Assembly (NCBI GenBank): GCA_009777535.1
Contig: WRLP01000020.1
Span: 1 to 52,066, forward strand
Reading direction: 5' to 3'
Source: Treponema sp.
Lineage (GTDB): Bacteria; Spirochaetota; Spirochaetia; Treponematales; Breznakiellaceae
DNA length: 52,066 nt
Below are positions 42,436-51,345 of this stretch, one piece after another. Position numbers and translations under genes: made by a program. The notes beneath the pieces are model-generated. The model made no database searches. It worked only from the letters and a program-made list of their open reading frames with translations, and was not told the DNA's origin. Position 1 is the stretch's first letter. Each line of letters starts with the position of its first letter.

Positions 42436-43659
42436 TTATTCACCGTAGAACCGCCTGTATTCCCGGACAAAATCCGATACATACCTGCATCCCTGCCACA
42501 AAATATCAGCGTAGCCCATATATCCATTTATCACATATCCTTCCCATATCAAAACAGATTTATCCAGATAACTTTTGGCAAGTCTTGTTGACGAAGATCT
42601 ATTTTCTTTTAGCCATCTTGCATACCAGGCATATACTGATGCAAGGTTCATATTTGTATCGGGATTTAGATTCAGAGATGACGGCATATTGTTTATATCA
42701 TTAACCCATTTGCCGTTCGCAAAATCCGCCCAATACCAAAAAGCTCCGTAGCCTAGAGTGTAAACCGAATAATTACCCCCTGGCGTATTGGCATCTATAA
42801 TATCCCATGACTGTTCCCAAAGATCATCAAGCATAATTTTAATCGCAGCAGGTATGCGAGGGTCTTTATATACTTTTTCGTAATACTCGATTAAAGAATT
42901 CATGGAAAGTCCAACCATGAATGGCTGCCTGAAATTATCCGATGGATTATAAAAATCTCCTGTGTGCCACTGATCCAGGTGGCTTAAAGCCATATCCACA
43001 AAATGATTTAGTAATGTCGTGATATTCGGAATGTCCATTCCAGCCTCTATTGCCGCTATATAGACACTAATAGCATAGGATACTTCCCTGGAGTAGGCTG
43101 ATCGTTCGTTTACAGGATTCACAGATGCCCAATTGCTTCTTAGGGCGCATCCCTCCAGCGCTTCTTTATAAAACTGCTGTCCAGTGTCATGATACAAATA
43201 AGCAAGCCCATGGGGAAATCTTACATATCCTGCAAGACCGTTTAACGGACCAGGGGCGGTATAATGTGCGTGAAATATTTCCGCGCATTTTACTGCATAT
43301 ATATTCATTTCCGGTGCCGCCTTTGATCCCCAAAGTTCCGATAACTCAATCAAAACCTTGGCGGCATCGTAATATACGGCAGATTTATTCAATGTGGGCA
43401 GCGGTTCCGGCAGGCCTGGAAAACACGAATCCCACATTGCGCCAACAGCCTGATACGCCCCCGGCAGATTGTCGTCCACCCGTTGCTGAAACTCCTGCCA
43501 TAACGGGAGTTCAACGTATTGTAGAGCAGAGTCAGGCCCGCCTCCTGCATCTTTACAGGCAGCAACTGCTGTTATTATTACAAGCGCAATGGCTATGGCT
43601 GCCAACCCTTTGGTTGCAATATAAAAATATTTACGATAATTAACTTTGTTATTTTCCAT
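42436..43659 (-). CDS. Helical lipoprotein of unknown function
   Basis: 407 aa from the ATG at 43659; an in-frame TTG 18 nt earlier is possible. The lipobox is IITAVAAC (Cys about residue 34) after a long hydrophobic stretch. The mature part is helix-rich with repeated aromatic patches (RFPHGLAYLYHDTG, GYGAFWYWADFANGKW), reminiscent of an (alpha/alpha) toroid as in glycan-processing enzymes, but no family is certain. It lies upstream of the GH4/kinase operon in the same direction with a 64-nt gap, so a role in sugar use is possible. Confidence 0.65.
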   Translation of the reverse strand: MENNKVNYRKYFYIATKGLAAIAIALVIITAVAACKDAGGGPDSALQYVELPLWQEFQQRVDDNLPGAYQAVGAMWDSCFPGLPEPLPTLNKSAVYYDAAKVLIELSELWGSKAAPEMNIYAVKCAEIFHAHYTAPGPLNGLAGYVRFPHGLAYLYHDTGQQFYKEALEGCALRSNWASVNPVNERSAYSREVSYAISVYIAAIEAGMDIPNITTLLNHFVDMALSHLDQWHTGDFYNPSDNFRQPFMVGLSMNSLIEYYEKVYKDPRIPAAIKIMLDDLWEQSWDIIDANTPGGNYSVYTLGYGAFWYWADFANGKWVNDINNMPSSLNLNPDTNMNLASVYAWYARWLKENRSSSTRLAKSYLDKSVLIWEGYVINGYMGYADILWQGCRYVSDFVREYRRFYGE

Positions 43660-43715
43660 TTGTTTCAATTCAATCAAGTTATATCAATGTATTTTTTACC
43701 TGTCAATGGTAATTA

Positions 43716-44252
43716 TTATCCGGATACAGCCATCTTCGCCCTGGCAAACTTGGCAGCGCCGATATGGCAATATCCACCCGGATTTTTGTCAAGGTATTTT
43801 TGATGATATTCTTCCGCTGCATAGTAGTTTTCCAGCTCTTTAACTTCAATCACGACCGGCTTTTTACAGTTCTTTTGTAAAAGAGAAATAGAATTAAGAA
43901 TTATTTCCCTGTCTGCTTCATCGGTGTAATAAATTCCGGTGCGGTATTGCGTTCCGGAATCGAAGCCCTGGCGGTTAAGCGATGTCGGGTCTATAACATC
44001 GTAAAAAAGCTCCAGCAGAAATATAAGGTTTATCTCCGATTGATCATATTCAACCTTCACCGCCTCGGCATGCCCGGTATTTTTATAACAGACATCTTCA
44101 TACGTTGGATTTTCCGTGCGCCCATTGGCATAGCCAACCGAGGTGGATTCAACCCCCGGTATTAGCGAAAGGTACTTTTCAACTCCCCAAAAGCAGCCGC
44201 CCGCAAGATAGATTGTTTTTGTTTGTGGTGTATGACCGCCAATACATTCCAT
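43716..44252 (-). CDS. msrA: Peptide methionine sulfoxide reductase MsrA
   Basis: 178 aa. [15 protein letters not shown] carries the catalytic Cys (residue 20) and [14 protein letters not shown] and [10 protein letters not shown] the rest of the family signature. It reduces the S-form of methionine sulfoxide in proteins using thioredoxin. No MsrB domain is attached. A TATAAA lies about ten bases before the start; no ribosome binding site is seen. Confidence 0.95.
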   Translation of the reverse strand: MECIGGHTPQTKTIYLAGGCFWGVEKYLSLIPGVESTSVGYANGRTENPTYEDVCYKNTGHAEAVKVEYDQSEINLIFLLELFYDVIDPTSLNRQGFDSGTQYRTGIYYTDEADREIILNSISLLQKNCKKPVVIEVKELENYYAAEEYHQKYLDKNPGGYCHIGAAKFARAKMAVSG

Positions 44253-44319
44253 AAATACACTATTTATATTTTATACAAAGTCTATTGTAATTTTAATACA
44301 TATACGTAAAAATGTAATC

Positions 44320-44586
44320 ATGCCAACAATTTCAATGTTTTATGGTATTCTAATAAGAATGTACCTGGGGAAAAAAGAACATAATCCTCCCCACATTCAT
44401 GCCATTTATCAAAAATCAAAGGCAATTTTTGATATAAAAACCGGTGAAAAAACAGATGGAAAATTACCACAGGACAAGGAAAAACTTGTTTCTGCATGGA
44501 TAGTTCTACACAAAGATGAACTTCTGGCTGATTGGGAGTTGGCGCAAAATGGTGAAATTCCATATAAAATTGAACCGTTAAAATAA
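44320..44586 (+). CDS. DUF4160 protein
   Basis: 88 aa. MPTISMFYGILIRMYLGKK and HNPPHIHAIYQ match DUF4160 (PF13711), a small protein with the conserved HxPPHxHA motif. It is usually found next to DUF2442, as here (11-nt gap). Such pairs behave like TA modules in gene context, but biochemical proof is lacking to my knowledge. The gene is AT-rich compared with its neighbours. Confidence 0.85.
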   Translation: MPTISMFYGILIRMYLGKKEHNPPHIHAIYQKSKAIFDIKTGEKTDGKLPQDKEKLVSAWIVLHKDELLADWELAQNGEIPYKIEPLK

Positions 44587-44597
44587 AGGATACTGAA

Positions 44598-44846
44598 ATG
44601 TATTTATCTGTAAATAAAGTAAGGGCTTTGGACGATTATAAATTAGAACTTATTTTTGAAAATAAAGAAATAAAAGTATTTGATGTAAAACCATATTTAG
44701 ACACAGGATTATTTAAAAAATTAAAGGATAAAAAATTTTTCAAAATGGTAAAAATATCGTATGATTCAATAGAATGGCCGGAAGGAATTGATTTAGATCC
44801 TGAAGTATTATATGAAAAAAGTAAAGTAAAAAAAGAGAAGGTATGA
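44598..44846 (+). CDS. DUF2442 protein
   Basis: 82 aa. The sequence VNKVRALDDYKLELIFEN, then VKPYLDTGLFKKLKD and SIEWPEGIDLDPEVLYE is the full DUF2442 domain (PF10387). AAAGGA lies about 9 nt before the ATG. It forms a pair with the DUF4160 gene; either may be the antitoxin. A lysine-rich tail (KSKVKKEKV) ends the protein. Confidence 0.85.
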   Translation: MYLSVNKVRALDDYKLELIFENKEIKVFDVKPYLDTGLFKKLKDKKFFKMVKISYDSIEWPEGIDLDPEVLYEKSKVKKEKV

Positions 44847-44919
44847 AATCAACAACCCTGCCCTGATAATTCATCGGTTTGACTACTTTCGCCTTTTTAA
44901 GTTATTCTGTAACTCAAAC

Positions 44920-45861
44920 ATGAAGCGCATTTATCGCCTCGTTATTCCTTTTTTTCTTTGCCTGCACTTTTTTCTGTCTATGCAAGCCGCCGCCCAGCAG
45001 GGGCAGATAAGGCATGCGCTTTTTCCGGAAAACCCCAGGCCGGGGGAGCCTGTAACAATTGCGGTGAATTCCGTGAATCCTGTCCGCCATGCATTATTGA
45101 TAGCAGGCGGGCAGCGGCTTGCAAGAGCTGTCTTTTTTTCCGTCCCAGCTGATGAGGGCGAACAGAGCTTTGCTGCGGCAGTAATTACGGTCCCCAGTAC
45201 AGCCAAGCCGGGGGCAGCAGCGATCAGGGTGGAGGGGCATCTGGGTACATTGATCGAGATACCCCTAAATATCGAAAGCCGTAATTTTGGTTCTGAGGTA
45301 ATCGAGCTTAATCAGACGCTGACCGGAATCAGAACCGATTCGAGCGCACAGAGAACAACAGAGTCTAATCAGCTTTGGACATTACTCAGCCATACAGGAA
45401 CCGCTGTTTATTTTACAGGAGCTTTTAGGGCGCCTGTCGATTCTGTCAGAAGAACCAGTTTATTTGGCGACCGGCGGGTCTTTAAGTACTCAAACGGCAC
45501 AAGCGATACCTCGATCCATGCGGGTGTTGATTTCGGCGTACCAACAGGAACGCCCGTAACAGCCTGCGGCGGAGGCAGGGTGGTTCTGGCAAGACCGAGA
45601 ATTGTTACAGGCAATTCGGTAGTTATCGAGCATTTACCGGGAGTATATTCCCTGTATTATCATCTTGATAAAATCGAAGTAGCGGAAGGCGCCATTGTCA
45701 GCGCAGGAGCCCTGCTTGGTTTATCCGGCTCCACGGGACTGGCAACCGGGCCTCATCTGCACTGGGAAATACGGATCTTCGGTGAAAATACCGACCCGGA
45801 TGCTTTTATTAACCGTCCCATTCTTGACAAAGACGCGATTTTAAGTAGAATCAGTAATTAG
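44920..45861 (+). CDS. M23-family metallopeptidase, periplasmic
   Basis: 313 aa. A signal peptide of about 25 residues ends near AAAQ. An N-terminal beta domain (about 28-120) is followed by a LytM/M23 domain with HAGVDFG (His200, Asp204), YYHLD and GPHLHWE (His279, His281), so all zinc ligands and the catalytic His are present. It should cut peptidoglycan cross-links or act as an envelope factor. A run of hairpins follows the stop codon and leads to rpsU. Confidence 0.9.
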   Translation: MKRIYRLVIPFFLCLHFFLSMQAAAQQGQIRHALFPENPRPGEPVTIAVNSVNPVRHALLIAGGQRLARAVFFSVPADEGEQSFAAAVITVPSTAKPGAAAIRVEGHLGTLIEIPLNIESRNFGSEVIELNQTLTGIRTDSSAQRTTESNQLWTLLSHTGTAVYFTGAFRAPVDSVRRTSLFGDRRVFKYSNGTSDTSIHAGVDFGVPTGTPVTACGGGRVVLARPRIVTGNSVVIEHLPGVYSLYYHLDKIEVAEGAIVSAGALLGLSGSTGLATGPHLHWEIRIFGENTDPDAFINRPILDKDAILSRISN

Positions 45862-45862
45862 T

Positions 45863-45977
45863 GTTGTTCGGAAACTTCAGTTTCTGAACAACTTCCTTAT
45901 GAAAACAGCAGTTTTGCAAGCCGTAGGCTGAAAAACTGCAAAACTTGTGAGGCAACCAACCGGGTTGCCGAACAAGT
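45863..45977 (+). promoter_or_regulatory. Three successive hairpins between the peptidase gene and rpsU
   Basis: Hairpin 1: GTTGTTC/GAACAAC with inner GAAAC/GTTTC (45863-45892). Hairpin 2: GCAGTTTT/AAAACTGC with inner AGCC/GGCT (45908-45939). Hairpin 3: ACTTGT/ACAAGT and GGCAACC/GGTTGCC with a GA/GA internal loop (45943-45977). The first could end the peptidase transcript although it lacks a U-tract; the set could also be an autoregulatory leader of rpsU or a dispersed palindromic repeat. Confidence 0.55.
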
Positions 45978-46031
45978 CAATTGAATACCATTCAAGCGCA
46001 TCTTACCCAATGAGGAAAGGAGGTGATATTT

Positions 46032-46235
46032 TTGGCGCACATTATTGTCGATGACAGCGAAATGCTCGAAAAGGCCATCAAGCGTTTTAAGCGCATGGTA
46101 GAAAAAGAAGGCATAATTCGGGAATTCAAAAAGCGGGAATACTTTGAAAAGCCCTCCACTATCCTCAACAGGAAAAAGAAGGCAAATGCCCGCAAACTGC
46201 TAAAAAAAAACCGTAAAGGCCGCTCTGATTATTAA
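46032..46235 (+). CDS. rpsU: Ribosomal protein S21
   Basis: 67 aa from a TTG start at 46032, five bases after the near-perfect AAAGGAGGTGAT site; the frame begins [15 protein letters not shown] once TTG is read as Met. [25 protein letters not shown] is the S21 core (here split around residue 18-42), followed by a basic tail. S21 binds the small subunit near the anti-Shine-Dalgarno region. The TTG start and strong ribosome binding site may be part of autoregulation. Confidence 0.9.
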   Translation: MAHIIVDDSEMLEKAIKRFKRMVEKEGIIREFKKREYFEKPSTILNRKKKANARKLLKKNRKGRSDY

Positions 46236-47121
46236 AAACGCTCTCCGCGTCTCAGTAGTTTCCATTACATTTTTTATTTTTTATTCCTGCGCCACCATTT
46301 CTCCGGTGGGAACGGCGCGGGAAAGGCTTGTCTCTTCGACGGCAGTGGAAGCTGTCGTTCCGTTTTGGCAGCCGATTGAAGACGGCGCTATTGCCTATTT
46401 TTCCGGAAGAATCTCTGCACCCAGGCTTGAGTTCAGGGCGCTGAGAATCGATCTCCGCTCACCGGACATAACCATCGTTGTCAGAGGCGGACACTCGGAC
46501 ACACTCAGCACAAAGGTCAGCAGCTTTGTACGCGAAAACGCCCTGGCAGCAGGGATCAACGCCCTTCCCTTTGATCCGGTATCGGGCAAAGAAGGGGAGC
46601 CCAGAACCAACATAGGCATTGTAGTTTCCGACGGTATAATGATCTCGCCGCCGCAAGCAGGATATTCTGCCCTTGTTTTTTATAATGACGGCGGCGCATC
46701 AGTTGTAAGCCAGGCAGAGATTGCTTCGACAGATGATATTGCAAACGCTGCCGGCGGTTTTCATCAGATACTCGAAGCCGGTGAACTAACCGAGCGGGCT
46801 TTTGATACTAAGGCGCGGCACCCCCGCAGCGCCGCCGGCATATCAGCGGACGGCAGATACCTTTACCTGCTGGTTGTTGATGGCAGGCGCATTGGCAGCA
46901 TTGGAAGCACGGAAGCGGAAACGGCGCTGATGCTAAGAGCGCTCGGCTCGCACGACGGAATAAACTTTGACGGCGGCGGTTCCAGCTCGCTTGTTATGCG
47001 CTACCCCAACGGCAGGATACGCCCTGTTAACACCCCCATTCATGACGGTATTCCGGGCAGGGAGCGCGCCGTAGCCGGCTGCCTTGGGATCAGGATTATA
47101 GGCGGCGTCCAAAAAGAATAA
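46228..47121 (+). CDS. Phosphodiester glycosidase (NAGPA-domain) family lipoprotein, unusual start
   Basis: About 297 aa. The C-terminal 200 residues match the NAGPA/phosphodiester glycosidase domain (PF09992): [19 protein letters not shown] and [15 protein letters not shown]. The only in-frame ATG/GTG start is GTG 46306, which would cut off a clear lipoprotein signal ([17 protein letters not shown]). The frame upstream offers CTG 46225, ATT 46228 and ATT 46231, all overlapping the end of rpsU and preceded by AAAGG (46215-46219). So a non-canonical start is likely; 46228 is a working choice. The homologous domain removes GlcNAc from phosphodiesters; here it may act on wall polymers or envelope glycans. 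Confidence 0.7.
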   Translation: MIKNALRVSVVSITFFIFYSCATISPVGTARERLVSSTAVEAVVPFWQPIEDGAIAYFSGRISAPRLEFRALRIDLRSPDITIVVRGGHSDTLSTKVSSFVRENALAAGINALPFDPVSGKEGEPRTNIGIVVSDGIMISPPQAGYSALVFYNDGGASVVSQAEIASTDDIANAAGGFHQILEAGELTERAFDTKARHPRSAAGISADGRYLYLLVVDGRRIGSIGSTEAETALMLRALGSHDGINFDGGGSSSLVMRYPNGRIRPVNTPIHDGIPGRERAVAGCLGIRIIGGVQKE

Positions 47122-47122
47122 T

Positions 47123-47276
47123 TAACCACTAACCACACAAACGGCACTAACCATTAGTTCGATATTGCTGAAAAACCTTTATGATTTTTCTTAATTTTGG
47201 GTTATTTGAAGATAGATATGATTCTTCTAGCAAGTTCGTGTTGGTTAGTGAGGTTGGTGGTAAAATAAAATTGTAA
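47123..47276. repeat. Diverged copy of the ACCACAAACC-type palindromic repeat
   Basis: The left arm AACCACTAACCACACAAAC and the right arm GTTAGTGAGGTTGGTGGTAAA are imperfect inverted repeats around an AT-rich centre. Both arms resemble those of the two copies at 51.1 and 51.9 kb. The downstream part of those copies is missing here. It lies between two convergent genes. Confidence 0.55.
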
Positions 47277-47298
47277 ATACCTAGATGGTTACATTATA

Positions 47299-48084
47299 CT
47301 AGTCCTTCCAAGGGAAAATAAAGTTTTTCAGCGTGCGTGTGCCGGTTTTTTCCCGTTCTTCCATTAAAAGCTCGTCCCAGGGAATTTTACGGCGGTTGGC
47401 ATCGGGGTTAACCTCCAGCCAGTCATATTTCATGATACGAAGGCGCAGGGCCTCATCAAGGTAAAGAAGAATGCCGGCAGGGCCGGGAAACAAAAAAGCA
47501 AGCAAAAGAGAAACAATCAACATTGCCGTATTATGCAATAACGAGAAAATTGCCATGCCCGGATTATCAACAAAAAGCAATATGCATTTTTTAAATACTT
47601 TAAGAAGTTTTGTATCCAGGCGGGCGCGTACGGCGAAAAAAAACTGAAAGGAGAGCACGGCAAAAATAAGCGCCCAGAAAATCAGTGCGGCCAAAAGCAG
47701 GCCCACAGGAGAATCCATGCTCATGTAAAATGGAATGGCAATCAACGCAACAGACAGGCAGCCAAAAAACAAGAGACCGGCAACAAGACCGGCCGGCCAG
47801 GCTTGCTTTAGATTACAAAAAAAATCGCCGAACCCGAATGAACCATAATCTGAAATTGTTTTAATTGAAAAAGCCGCTGTTGAAAGATAAACAGAACAGC
47901 AGAGGATTCCGGCAGCGCGGACAACAACCACAATAACGTCAGAGTTAAAAAGCTTTCTTCCCAAAAGCTCGGGAAGATAAGCGGGAATAACAAGCAAAAC
48001 AATAAAACCAAGGTTTACAAGAACAATTCTGAACATATTGTCCCATAAATCGTATGCCGTCTTCCTTAAAAGAAAACCTGTCAT
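47299..48084 (-). CDS. Polytopic membrane protein, DUF624-like
   Basis: 261 aa with about five to six hydrophobic segments and a hydrophilic C-terminal tail (DANRRKIPWDELLMEEREKTG). The N terminus LLRKTAYDLWDNMFRIVLVNLGF resembles YesL/DUF624-type proteins, which often accompany sugar transporters, but the match is weak. AGGA lies 7 nt before the ATG. It is alone between divergent and convergent neighbours and has no recognised partner here. Confidence 0.6.
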   Translation of the reverse strand: MTGFLLRKTAYDLWDNMFRIVLVNLGFIVLLVIPAYLPELLGRKLFNSDVIVVVVRAAGILCCSVYLSTAAFSIKTISDYGSFGFGDFFCNLKQAWPAGLVAGLLFFGCLSVALIAIPFYMSMDSPVGLLLAALIFWALIFAVLSFQFFFAVRARLDTKLLKVFKKCILLFVDNPGMAIFSLLHNTAMLIVSLLLAFLFPGPAGILLYLDEALRLRIMKYDWLEVNPDANRRKIPWDELLMEEREKTGTRTLKNFIFPWKD

Positions 48085-48118
48085 ATTTTATCCTATTAAA
48101 TTATTTCCATAAAGTCCA

Positions 48119-48147
48119 TTGCCAAATTTAACAATACCGGTTACAAT
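48119..48147 (+). promoter_or_regulatory. Promoter of the DUF4062 gene, predicted leaderless
   Basis: TTGCCA (48119-48124), 17 nt, TACAAT (48142-48147), six bases (AAGCCC), ATG at 48154. No ribosome binding site fits. Confidence 0.6.
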
Positions 48148-48153
48148 AAGCCC

Positions 48154-49158
48154 ATGAAGTACCATATTTTTATCGGTTCGACATTGGACGACCTGAAAAA
48201 CGAGCGGAAGGAAATTCCCAGGATCATTATGGAGCTGGGGCACATTCCTGTTATGGCCGATTATCTGGACTTATCTTCTAGAAGCGGACAGCAGCTTCTC
48301 CAAAAAACAATCGAAGAATGTGATTACTTTGTTGCAGTTGTCGCCCACAAATATTGTCCGGCAAAAGAAAGAACATCGCCTCTGGAGGCAGAGTACAATC
48401 TTACTGTTAAAAAAGGCATTCCGGTAATTGCGCTCATTATCGACGAAAAAGCCAGATGGAAAGCGTCCAAGAAGGAAAAAGAGGCGGCACTTACAAAAAA
48501 ACTGGAAGAGTTCAAAAAAAAGCTCCGTACCGGCCGGCACGAAACATGGCTTAACTCAACTGATCTTTGTCTGAAATTACAGACACTCCTTGTACACGAG
48601 ATAAACCTGCACCCGCAGAACGGCTGGGTAAAATCCGACAAGGCAGTTTCCCCCACTGTGGCTAATGAACTTTCCCGGCTTTCAGCAGAGAATGAACAGC
48701 TAAGGCGCCAGGTAAAGATGGAAGATAATCAGATTGTAACCAAGTTACGGGAGCAGATGAAGCATGCACTAAAGGTGCTTTCCCTTAACAAGACCACATT
48801 GAGTTTCTACTATGCCACAGGAGAAAATTGGGAAAACAGCCGGCAATTTCGCTATGTAAGGATTTTTAAGCTGCTGGTTCCGGAATTGTCACTGGGAAAG
48901 ACCACGTCGGAAATTGCCCGCTTCCTGGGTACTGTTCTTAACCCCGATTTGGATAAACTGGTTCGCAAAGACTACCCCACTCCATCAAATTCAATCAAAA
49001 AAATTATGGCCGATTTTTCCCTGCTAAAGCTGGTTAAATGTATAAATGATGATGAAGGTTCAGGGGACGAGATTTGGGAAATTACCGAATACGGAAAAGA
49101 AATTTATTCGGCTTACCGGATAAGGCAGCTCGAAAAGGCTTTTGTAAAGAAGGGTTAA
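48154..49158 (+). CDS. DUF4062 protein with C-terminal winged-helix-like domain
   Basis: 334 aa. The N-terminal domain (about 1-150) has FIGSTLDDLKNERKEI and ECDYFVAVVAHKY with SPLEAEYNLTVKKGIPVIAL, the DUF4062 pattern, a Rossmann-like fold related to TIR/nucleoside-binding domains and often found in defence or signalling STAND-type proteins. A short coiled coil (about 175-200) leads to a helical C-terminal part ending with a winged-helix-like unit (SIKKIMADFSLLKLVKC). No NTPase domain is attached, so this is a compact version. The partner and trigger are unknown. It ends at a terminator shared with the chemoreceptor gene. Confidence 0.75.
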   Translation: MKYHIFIGSTLDDLKNERKEIPRIIMELGHIPVMADYLDLSSRSGQQLLQKTIEECDYFVAVVAHKYCPAKERTSPLEAEYNLTVKKGIPVIALIIDEKARWKASKKEKEAALTKKLEEFKKKLRTGRHETWLNSTDLCLKLQTLLVHEINLHPQNGWVKSDKAVSPTVANELSRLSAENEQLRRQVKMEDNQIVTKLREQMKHALKVLSLNKTTLSFYYATGENWENSRQFRYVRIFKLLVPELSLGKTTSEIARFLGTVLNPDLDKLVRKDYPTPSNSIKKIMADFSLLKLVKCINDDEGSGDEIWEITEYGKEIYSAYRIRQLEKAFVKKG

Positions 49159-49190
49159 AAAATGGCTGCCCTTTCGGACAGCCACTGCTT
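49157..49190. terminator. Bidirectional terminator between convergent genes
   Basis: TGGCTG (49163-49168) and CAGCCA (49179-49184) with inner CC/GG pairs. On the minus strand TTTTTT follows directly; on the plus strand TTTTT comes after ACTGC. It serves the DUF4062 gene and the chemoreceptor gene. Confidence 0.75.
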
Positions 49191-49211
49191 TTTGAACTCA
49201 GTTATGCGCCA

Positions 49212-50984
49212 TTATGCTACCTTGAAGCGTGAAACTTCATTGATTAAGTAGTGAGTACTCTTGTGATTCCGTGCGCTTAATTCATTGACATTCTGTACTG
49301 CCGCATTTATGTGATCCGCACCTGTAGCCATGTCGTTCATGCCTCCGGTAATTTCATGCGTTGTTTTTTTAAGATTGTCAGCTTCCTTGATCACTTCCCT
49401 GGCCCCATCAAGCATTTCAACAGCCCCATCCCTTACAAGCTGGGTGATTTCGTTTACATAGCTTATGGCTTCCAGAATCTGTTTGCTCCCCTGATCCTGT
49501 TCCTCCATTGCTCCGCGGATATTTTCTTCCTGTTCCGCCACAATTTTAATACTCGAATCAATTGCCTCAAACTTTTGTAATACGCTTTTGGTGGAAGCGG
49601 TAATTTTGTCTATTGAGCTTTTCATCATTTTTAATACAGAGCTGATAGTCTTGGACTGTTCGCTGGAACTTTCCGCCAATTTACGAATTTCATCGGCAAC
49701 AACCGCAAAACCCCTGCCTGCTTCGCCTGCGTGGGCAGCTTCGATGGCAGCGTTCATGGAAAGCAGGTTTGTTTGGCTGGAGATGTTCGCCACAACAGAG
49801 TTTATTTCCAGCAGACCCTCGGATTCTTTGGCGATTTCCTGAATGTCAGAAACAATATCCTGAAGCCCGGCGTGACCTACCCTGGAAGCCGAAGTTAGAT
49901 CCTCAACATTTTTACTGTTACCAACAAGGGTTCTGGTTACCGATTGAATATTGGCAAGCATCTGTTCTATTGCCGATGACGACTGAGTGATACTGTTGGA
50001 TTGATGTTCGACATGATCGTTCAGCTTGTCGATGTTTTGGGCGATTTGTCCCATTGTGGCATCAGTCTGGGTAACACTGGCGCTTTGGTTTATTACCTGA
50101 TCCTTGATGCTTTTGATATTGTCAGTGATTTCGGTGATTGCCGAAGCGGTTTCAGTCATATTGTTTGTCAGTTCGGCTCCTATATTACTTAGGCCCGACG
50201 CCTGCTGTTTGATATTTACAACCATGCCCTTAATCTTCTCCAGGGTTTGGTTGAAATAGCGTGCGAGATCACCGGCTTCGTCTTTGGAATTGATTTCAAT
50301 GGTATGGGTCAGATCCCCTTCGCCCTGCGCGATATCTTTAAGGGAGTTCGTTACCTTGACGATTGGTTTTGTAATATTCGATGTAATAACCAGCGCCAAC
50401 AAAACGCTGATAATCAATGCGACGATTATCAGAACTATGATAGTGCGTTTAAACATAAGGCCCGTTTGGTAGATATCGCTTATTTTATCGCCAAGCAAAT
50501 CACTGTAATGCTCTTCCATAACTTCCAAACCGGAGATTACATCCAGCGTTTTCGGTAATACTTCAGCCTTGAATTTTATTAACGCTTCATCTGTTTCCCC
50601 TATACTTATATGACTGATAATTTCCCCTGCCTTTGCATGAATGAAATGATGAGGTTCAACAATCTGTTCGAGTAGAGAAACAGCCTCCGGATCGGTCAGG
50701 TTTCTTACTTCATCGCTGTTAAGCCATTTGCCCAGAGAGCATGTGTAAGAATCCAGCGAGCCGGTGAACTCAGCTTCGGAATACACCGTCTCGGACAGTC
50801 CATGCCGCCAAACATAATGCGAATTCAAGATCGATGAGATGTCTGTCCTTGTTTCTGCTAAATGAAGGATATCTTCCGATAATGAAACAAGTTTTGAGTC
50901 GTTATGTAACCCCAGTGATCCAAGAAAGATTCCTATTGCAACAACAATAAAGAAACCGCCAAAAAGTTTTGTTCGAATTTTCAT
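49212..50984 (-). CDS. Methyl-accepting chemotaxis protein with a periplasmic CZB-like domain
   Basis: 590 aa. TM1 about 8-26, periplasmic part 27-178, TM2 about 179-201, HAMP to about 260, then the signalling domain with the hairpin tip [20 protein letters not shown]. The periplasmic part has HYVW (His56), CSLGKW (Cys82) and PHHFIH (His112, His116), which is the zinc-ligand pattern of CZB domains. Those are normally cytosolic, so a periplasmic one would sense outside zinc or an oxidant such as hypochlorous acid. The start has a GGGAAAGG site. The receptor should feed CheA/CheW; no other chemotaxis gene is in the window. Confidence 0.9.
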   Translation of the reverse strand: MKIRTKLFGGFFIVVAIGIFLGSLGLHNDSKLVSLSEDILHLAETRTDISSILNSHYVWRHGLSETVYSEAEFTGSLDSYTCSLGKWLNSDEVRNLTDPEAVSLLEQIVEPHHFIHAKAGEIISHISIGETDEALIKFKAEVLPKTLDVISGLEVMEEHYSDLLGDKISDIYQTGLMFKRTIIVLIIVALIISVLLALVITSNITKPIVKVTNSLKDIAQGEGDLTHTIEINSKDEAGDLARYFNQTLEKIKGMVVNIKQQASGLSNIGAELTNNMTETASAITEITDNIKSIKDQVINQSASVTQTDATMGQIAQNIDKLNDHVEHQSNSITQSSSAIEQMLANIQSVTRTLVGNSKNVEDLTSASRVGHAGLQDIVSDIQEIAKESEGLLEINSVVANISSQTNLLSMNAAIEAAHAGEAGRGFAVVADEIRKLAESSSEQSKTISSVLKMMKSSIDKITASTKSVLQKFEAIDSSIKIVAEQEENIRGAMEEQDQGSKQILEAISYVNEITQLVRDGAVEMLDGAREVIKEADNLKKTTHEITGGMNDMATGADHINAAVQNVNELSARNHKSTHYLINEVSRFKVA

Positions 50985-51136
50985 TGCCTTTCCCCTTTGC
51001 GTACCGCGATTTATATTTAGTTCTATAATAAAATATGTGTATTTCCGGAAGAAAAGGAAAGCAAAAAAACACTGTTATTTTGGGGCATAATGCGCCAAAT
51101 GGGCGGCGCCGCGGAGGAGTGATGTATACAGTCCCT

Positions 51137-51345
51137 TCCCATAGAAAACAATTTTCAAATCATTTTTTACCACAAACCACACAAACCATCACGAACAAAA
51201 GGGCGAATTCAAAGTAATGGTTCGTGCTTTTAGTGAGGTTCGTGGTAAAATTTGTACAATTCCTCCGTCTCTCCGTGCCGCCGCGTGAAAATTTTTGGAA
51301 TTAGTGAAAAAAAAGGCTGCTCTTCCGGGCAGCCTTTTTTGCATT
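51137..51345. repeat. ~210-bp repeat element, copy 1, cutting the PIN toxin gene
   Basis: Matches 51852-52066. The first 121 bp (51137-51257) align without gaps and with about six differences, and contain imperfect inverted arms (TTTTACCACAAACC and GGTTCGTGGTAAAA). A CTCCGT-rich stretch and a GTGAAAATTTT segment follow, then a hairpin with A-run and T-run ending in TTTTGCATT. The PIN toxin frame ends inside that hairpin. The ~315-bp gene-free stretch before the chemoreceptor gene is mostly this element. Confidence 0.75.
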
